Shown here one piece after another: positions 59,891-64,000 of a DNA stretch of 64,000 nucleotides. The first letter of the stretch is position 1. Every line of letters begins with the position of its first letter. The stretch covers positions 55,349,401 to 55,413,400 of the forward strand of contig OX365948.1 in assembly GCA_947247005.1 (NCBI GenBank), read 5' to 3'. The notes under the pieces were generated by a model. It did no database searches. It was not told the origin of the DNA and saw only the letters and a list, made by a program, of their open reading frames with translations. Position numbers and translations under genes: made by a program. This stretch comes from Spisula solida (Eukaryota > Mollusca > Bivalvia > Venerida > Mactridae).

Positions 59891-61048
59891 ATCACCTTTA
59901 TATTACAAGCATTTATTATTCATATAAAAACGTAGGCTCATTAGCTTTATAACAAGGGTCTAATCACTTCTCTACCATAAAATCGGACAAAGTTATTAAT
60001 GTTATCGTATATTAATAATCACCCTGTACATCAAATAATGAACACGTTTCCCATTGGGTAGAATACTTATTGTTAATTTCAACTGAATGAAGAAATATAT
60101 TAAACATGATTTGAATGTCCAATGTTTAATAACGAATATAATATCGTAACTGACATGATCCCTTGGTGGGAAATTCCTCTCATTTATCTCTATTTAGGGG
60201 TCAAGGTACTTTTGGATTGTGACTAATAAATCGCTAGAATTAGAAGGTCGTTAGTACAAAATCAATATTTTGAGAAAACAAGAAAAAATGTTATAGAAAC
60301 AGGACTAGATAGAAAAAGAAAGAACGAGATGTTAGGGAAAATAAATAAAGAGTTAATTAATGAAATGGAACCAGGCAGAGTTCAATAGAAGAAAAATGTT
60401 AGGAAAAACATAAAGGGAAATATCATAAAGCAGCGGGATTGTAATACATATATCTTCAAATAGTGTTGCTTTATAATTTGTTTGTTACTACACATACTAA
60501 GAAAGCATAATGTGAAATACAAAAGTGTTTTGGTTGATCACCCTCATATTTGCAATTTGTCGAAAAAATGTGCGGACTATACTGACAAAAATGTCTGTAA
60601 AATCATCAAAGTTTTAAAATGAAATGATTTCCCATGTGCCTTATAGTTATATTATTACAAACAAAATAAAATATTTCAGATTTATTTAACAGATTTCAAT
60701 AGTGTTAAACTCGTACAGTCACAGTGTAGCACACGATGCATTGTACTGATGTAAAAAATAGGCGTGCAAAAACGAAATAGCAAAGCACAATAGACGCATA
60801 ACATTGTTCAAAAGTTATTTACATTTTTTAACATTTTGGGTCGAATCGGTACGAGTACGACAGTGACTTATTTTCACAAAATTCACATTCAAGGTTTAAA
60901 CTCTGTATCGGATGTTGATGAAATTGCATTTCTACGTTCGTTGTGAGTATTAAAGAAGATTTTCCTTGTTCAACAAGTACTCGCATCGTTTAATCAGTTA
61001 TTTGCGGCTATTTTTGATAAGATGCTATATCTACTTCCGCCGTCATGT
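59891..61048. other. Non-coding AT-rich region
   Basis: No supported gene. Part of it may be the rest of the fossil transposon. Confidence 0.4.
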
Positions 61049-61052
61049 TTAA

Positions 61053-61276
61053 AACGCAGCCAAACTGCGGGCAAGTGCGGCCAAATCAAGCAACTTTAAA
61101 ATCATCAATATATTGTTCATAACGTTAGAAAATTACTTATATAACAAAAATAAACAGCACAATATCACAATAATTGCTAAAATACTGATATGTTACCGTT
61201 ACACTTTTGGAAGCAAGTACCCGGGCCAACCCATTATGTGGCCGCAGATTCGGCCGCACCGTAGTTTGACCGCGTT
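61053..61276. mobile_element. 224-bp MITE flanked by TTAA
   Basis: The left end AACGCAGCCAAACTGCGG is inverted at the right end as CGTAGTTTGACCGCGTT. Both ends abut TTAA (61049-61052, 61277-61280). GTGCGGCC also occurs inverted inside both ends. Confidence 0.7.
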
Positions 61277-61280
61277 TTAA

Positions 61281-62155
61281 ACAAGTCTATTTAGAGTACA
61301 GAATTTATAAATAGACTCCGGCGATACAAAATATTTTTAATCAAATTAATGTATAAATTTCAGCAATTTATTTTCTTTTCATTATCTATAATTGATAAAT
61401 AAGAAAATTTATATGAAACTCTATATTATTGTTTTCACGCGAAAACATCAGCATCATTGGTAAACGAATAAAACTAGCGATAAAACTAGCGATCAGTTCA
61501 GAAGTAAAAAAAAATAGACACCTCAGCTAGTCTACGCTAAAAGGGATCAGCAATTAAATTATTAAAACGGAAACATTTTTTTATCCTAATTTCGAACATT
61601 GTCCATCCAAAAAATGTCATTTATGGTGGGATCAATAAGAATTTAAATGTGTTTATATAGGTATCAATTAATATCTTCAATATCCACGCAAACAAATTTA
61701 TTCATTTTATTAACTATCAGTTACTTGTCCTTTCACGTCCAGGGGAGAAATGTGGTTTGTACTACATAAGATAGCCGCCGCCTCAAGGGTGGCTATCAAT
61801 CAATATCAAGCAGAATATGCGATTTAAGATAGTTATGTTCATTTTTTTTCATTCTACAAAATATATAATGTCTAAATTCTTAAATAAAACGCCAATCAAT
61901 GGGCATATATCACTATCCATTACCCAAACATTATCTTTATATTGTTATGCACATATTTCGACCAAATGAAATACAGGTTCACCTTGAAATTATCAAGATA
62001 AAACATTTTGTATGACCCCACCCACCATATTTCATGCTTTAACGATGTATAAATTCCTATAATCCAAACAAAATATTTTTGAAAACATATTTTGCATCAT
62101 ATAACTGTATAAATGCATGGTTTAAATACAAAACATTACAAAAAACACTTAAAAA
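61281..62155. other. Non-coding AT-rich region
   Basis: No supported gene or repeat. Confidence 0.45.
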
Positions 62156-62200
62156 AGACACGCCCTCAGTGGGGTTTGAACCCACGACCCCCAGGAATAT
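62156..62200 (-). pseudogene. 3' half of a tRNA-like sequence followed by T6
   Basis: Minus strand: a perfect T arm GTGGGTTCAAACCCCAC, an acceptor-like TGAGGGCGTGTC, then TTTTTT, which would serve as a Pol III terminator. No matching D arm or anticodon arm lies upstream, so it is a tRNA fragment or a SINE head remnant. Confidence 0.55.
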
Positions 62201-62206
62201 GTTAAA

Positions 62207-62606
62207 ATTAGTTTAAAATTAAACAAAGGGAGATAATTTTTAAACTGGGCCCTATAGAGTTATGGTTCATGTTCACTGCACTTCTCCTAGTTGCTTTCTA
62301 ATCACCTACTAAGTTTCAAGTCAATACCTCGAGTAGTTCTAGAGTGATGCTCTGGACAAACAAATATTTCCAAATTAAACAAGGTGGTATACTTTCAAAA
62401 CTGGGCAATAGAGAGTTATGGTTCTTGGTCACTGCACTTTACCTAGTTGTCATCTATTCACATTCCAAGTTTCAAGTAAATACCTCAAACAGTTTAAGAG
62501 TTATGCTCCGGACAAAATATGGAACGGAAGGACCGAAGAATGGACGGACGGATGGGTGGACGGACGCATACTACTACTATATCCCTTCGCCTTTGGCGGG
62601 GGATAA
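62207..62606 (-). mobile_element. HINE family 5-like copy, 3' end missing
   Basis: Minus strand: the 5' end ATCCCCCGCCAAAGGCGAAG forms a hairpin with GGGAT, followed by a GTCC run and two ~170-bp units (gtccggagcataactctta / gtccagagcatcactcta, each with gcagtga-c-aaccataactct). No 3' hairpin and no TCTTGT before the tRNA-like fragment. Confidence 0.65.
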
Positions 62607-63241
62607 AAATATGCATAACGAAATACTTACGGCAATTTGTCTTGTTTGAAACGACTCTTTGTTTATCGAACTGTTTTGTCAAGACACCTATAAGGGGCGA
62701 CGCAAACGTAAACCATGTGACTGCACTGTGGAAAGGAAAGCCGTGGAAAACTACGTTAATGAAACACAATGAAAAAGCAAACTGTCTCTGACACATCACA
62801 AGTATACAGTGTTAAATCGTTGGGTGCTGCTTGTCCTGTCCGTCTTTTATCTGAGTGTGAATAAGTATATGTTTCTTATGCTTGGCAAATAGCGATAAAA
62901 AGGTATACAGTATCATACACGATATATCGACGCCCTCTAAACAACACATTGACCAATGACGCGTGGTTACTCTGGTCAATCCACTACGTATAGGGTGTGT
63001 GGGTATATATCTCGCTGCGTATATATATTCAACATTTTGCCGCAAATTGTCACTTGACAGGGAGCTTCTGGTGTATAATATTTGGAACTATTTGTACACG
63101 TTTCGAACAGAAAAGCGGATACATTCAGATTCTAAAAGGTACATTAATTTCAAATAGAAAGCGTATTGGCGTGTTCTTTACTAATTGCCTTTTATTATCA
63201 TGATATGGATTATACATAACGTTTCTGAATATCATTGTATG
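62607..63241. other. Upstream region of the 63.3-kb gene
   Basis: Presumed promoter and leader. A TATATA-rich stretch (63004-63010 and 63021-63027) precedes the gene by ~250 bp, but its role is unknown. No other gene. Confidence 0.3.
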
Positions 63242-63271
63242 TGACATATAATTATAGTATCATTTGCCGAA

Positions 63272-64000
63272 ATGGCGCGTTTGCATTTGAATGACGTGGT
63301 TTTCGTTGCTGCAATGATTTGCGTGTGGACATGTGTACTACCAACCGACGATGATTACATGGGAGGAGCTTATTACGATGATACCGTGGAAGGAGCTTAT
63401 TACGATGATACCGTGGGAGGAGCTTATTACGATGATACCGTGGGAGGAGCTTATTACGATGATACCGTGGGAGGAGCTTATTACGATGATACCGTGGGAG
63501 GAGCTTATTACGATGCGTACATGGGAGGAGCTTATTACTATGAGAACAGAATGATGTTTGGAGATAAATTGGGAGAAGTTTATGACAAGCTTAACTCAAA
63601 TAAAACACGAGCATTTTTATCATCGTTTAATTCTCTGTTTGAGCAAACGACGCTTTACCAACAATTACGCGCTTGCCCATTTACACCACTGTGTGAATAC
63701 GATTTGTCTGTTGAGTACAAGCCGTCTTTATGGCATTTGGGTCATTGCTGTAAAACATGTGACTGTGACTTTCCTAATTGTCTCCAGGAGCGAGCATGTT
63801 GCTTGGATATTCTTTACAGAAGGACCAACACTTCTAAAGAGTCAACGCAGACGGAAGGTCATACGGAAAATGAATATAAGTCGAAACATTGTTTCAAACT
63901 ATCAATGTCACGTTGCGACAATCATTTAAGACTTTACGAGCAGGCTGTTACGGATTTAGTGTGTCCACCTCACCAAATTGATGATTTCGGTACTTTGCGC
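63272..64000 (+). CDS. Secreted or membrane protein with GGAYYDDTV repeats and a Cys-rich domain (5' part; open at window end)
   Basis: ATG at 63272 in good context (CCGAAATGG), with an in-frame TGA ten codons upstream (63242). The frame stays open for 243 codons to the window edge. Residues 1-24 form a probable signal peptide (hydrophobic VVFVAAMICVWTCVL). Residues 31-93 are seven 9-residue repeats: GGAYYDDTV, EGAYYDDTV, three more GGAYYDDTV, then GGAYYDAYM and GGAYYYENR. After a helical linker comes a Cys-rich domain starting near C135/C141, with CC-xx-C-x-C (159-165), C170 and CC-x-D (176-179), then C...SRC and VCPP. There are two N-glycosylation sequons (NKT, NTS). Family knowledge: a C-x-C...C...CC-x-D pattern resembles extracellular somatomedin-B-like modules, and similar N-termini occur on molluscan receptors. 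Function and C-terminus are unknown. A stop-free second frame over the repeats results from the 27-bp period. Confidence 0.8.
   Translation, partial: MARLHLNDVVFVAAMICVWTCVLPTDDDYMGGAYYDDTVEGAYYDDTVGGAYYDDTVGGAYYDDTVGGAYYDDTVGGAYYDAYMGGAYYYENRMMFGDKLGEVYDKLNSNKTRAFLSSFNSLFEQTTLYQQLRACPFTPLCEYDLSVEYKPSLWHLGHCCKTCDCDFPNCLQERACCLDILYRRTNTSKESTQTEGHTENEYKSKHCFKLSMSRCDNHLRLYEQAVTDLVCPPHQIDDFGTLR

Noticed and set aside
63333..63554. Second-frame product with WEELITMIP units
   Set aside because: By-product of the 27-bp period. The frame beginning at 63272 has the signal peptide, an upstream stop and the Cys-rich domain.

Overview
The window looks like nuclear DNA of a marine bivalve, probably a clam. 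It is AT-rich and gene-poor, with GT-AG introns, tRNA-derived SINEs and MITEs. Above all it carries many tandem-repeat-bearing elements of the Helentron/HINE type that are well known from bivalve genomes. The species cannot be fixed from sequence alone. Only two convincing protein-coding genes are visible, one running off each end.

Layout. 1-4332: the 5' part of a DEAH-box RNA helicase gene on the minus strand (two coding exons, one intron holding a HINE, a non-coding leader). 4.5-17 kb: mostly non-coding, with a CGTACG-rich repeat in two inverted copies, an AT-rich microsatellite, a SINE, a 337-bp hAT-like MITE and a promoter-like patch at 14.9 kb. 17-29 kb: HINE elements, a 183-bp satellite array split by a HINE, and a MITE-like element enclosing two facing tRNA-like sequences. 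29.3-33.6 kb: a Foldback-like element with long inverted repeats made of sub-repeats. 34-42 kb: more HINEs, including one nested in another, and two nested TIR elements. 42-53 kb: SINEs, a hAT-like MITE, four minisatellites (38, 41, 36 and 103 bp) and a cluster of CRE-like sites. 53-63 kb: SINE, hAT-in-hAT nesting, a LINE tail, a fossil Tc1/mariner-type transposase and a small MITE. 63272-64000: the first exon of a secreted or membrane protein with a signal peptide, seven GGAYYDDTV-type repeats and a Cys-rich domain.

The two genes have no visible functional link. The window is mainly a record of transposition. Several insertions carry their own empty-site control: two HINEs sit inside tandem repeats whose sister units show the uninterrupted site, and one hAT-like element sits inside a MITE whose intact copy lies elsewhere in the window. 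HINE families with unrelated ends carry recognisably related tandem cores, which is the most interesting unexplained signal here.
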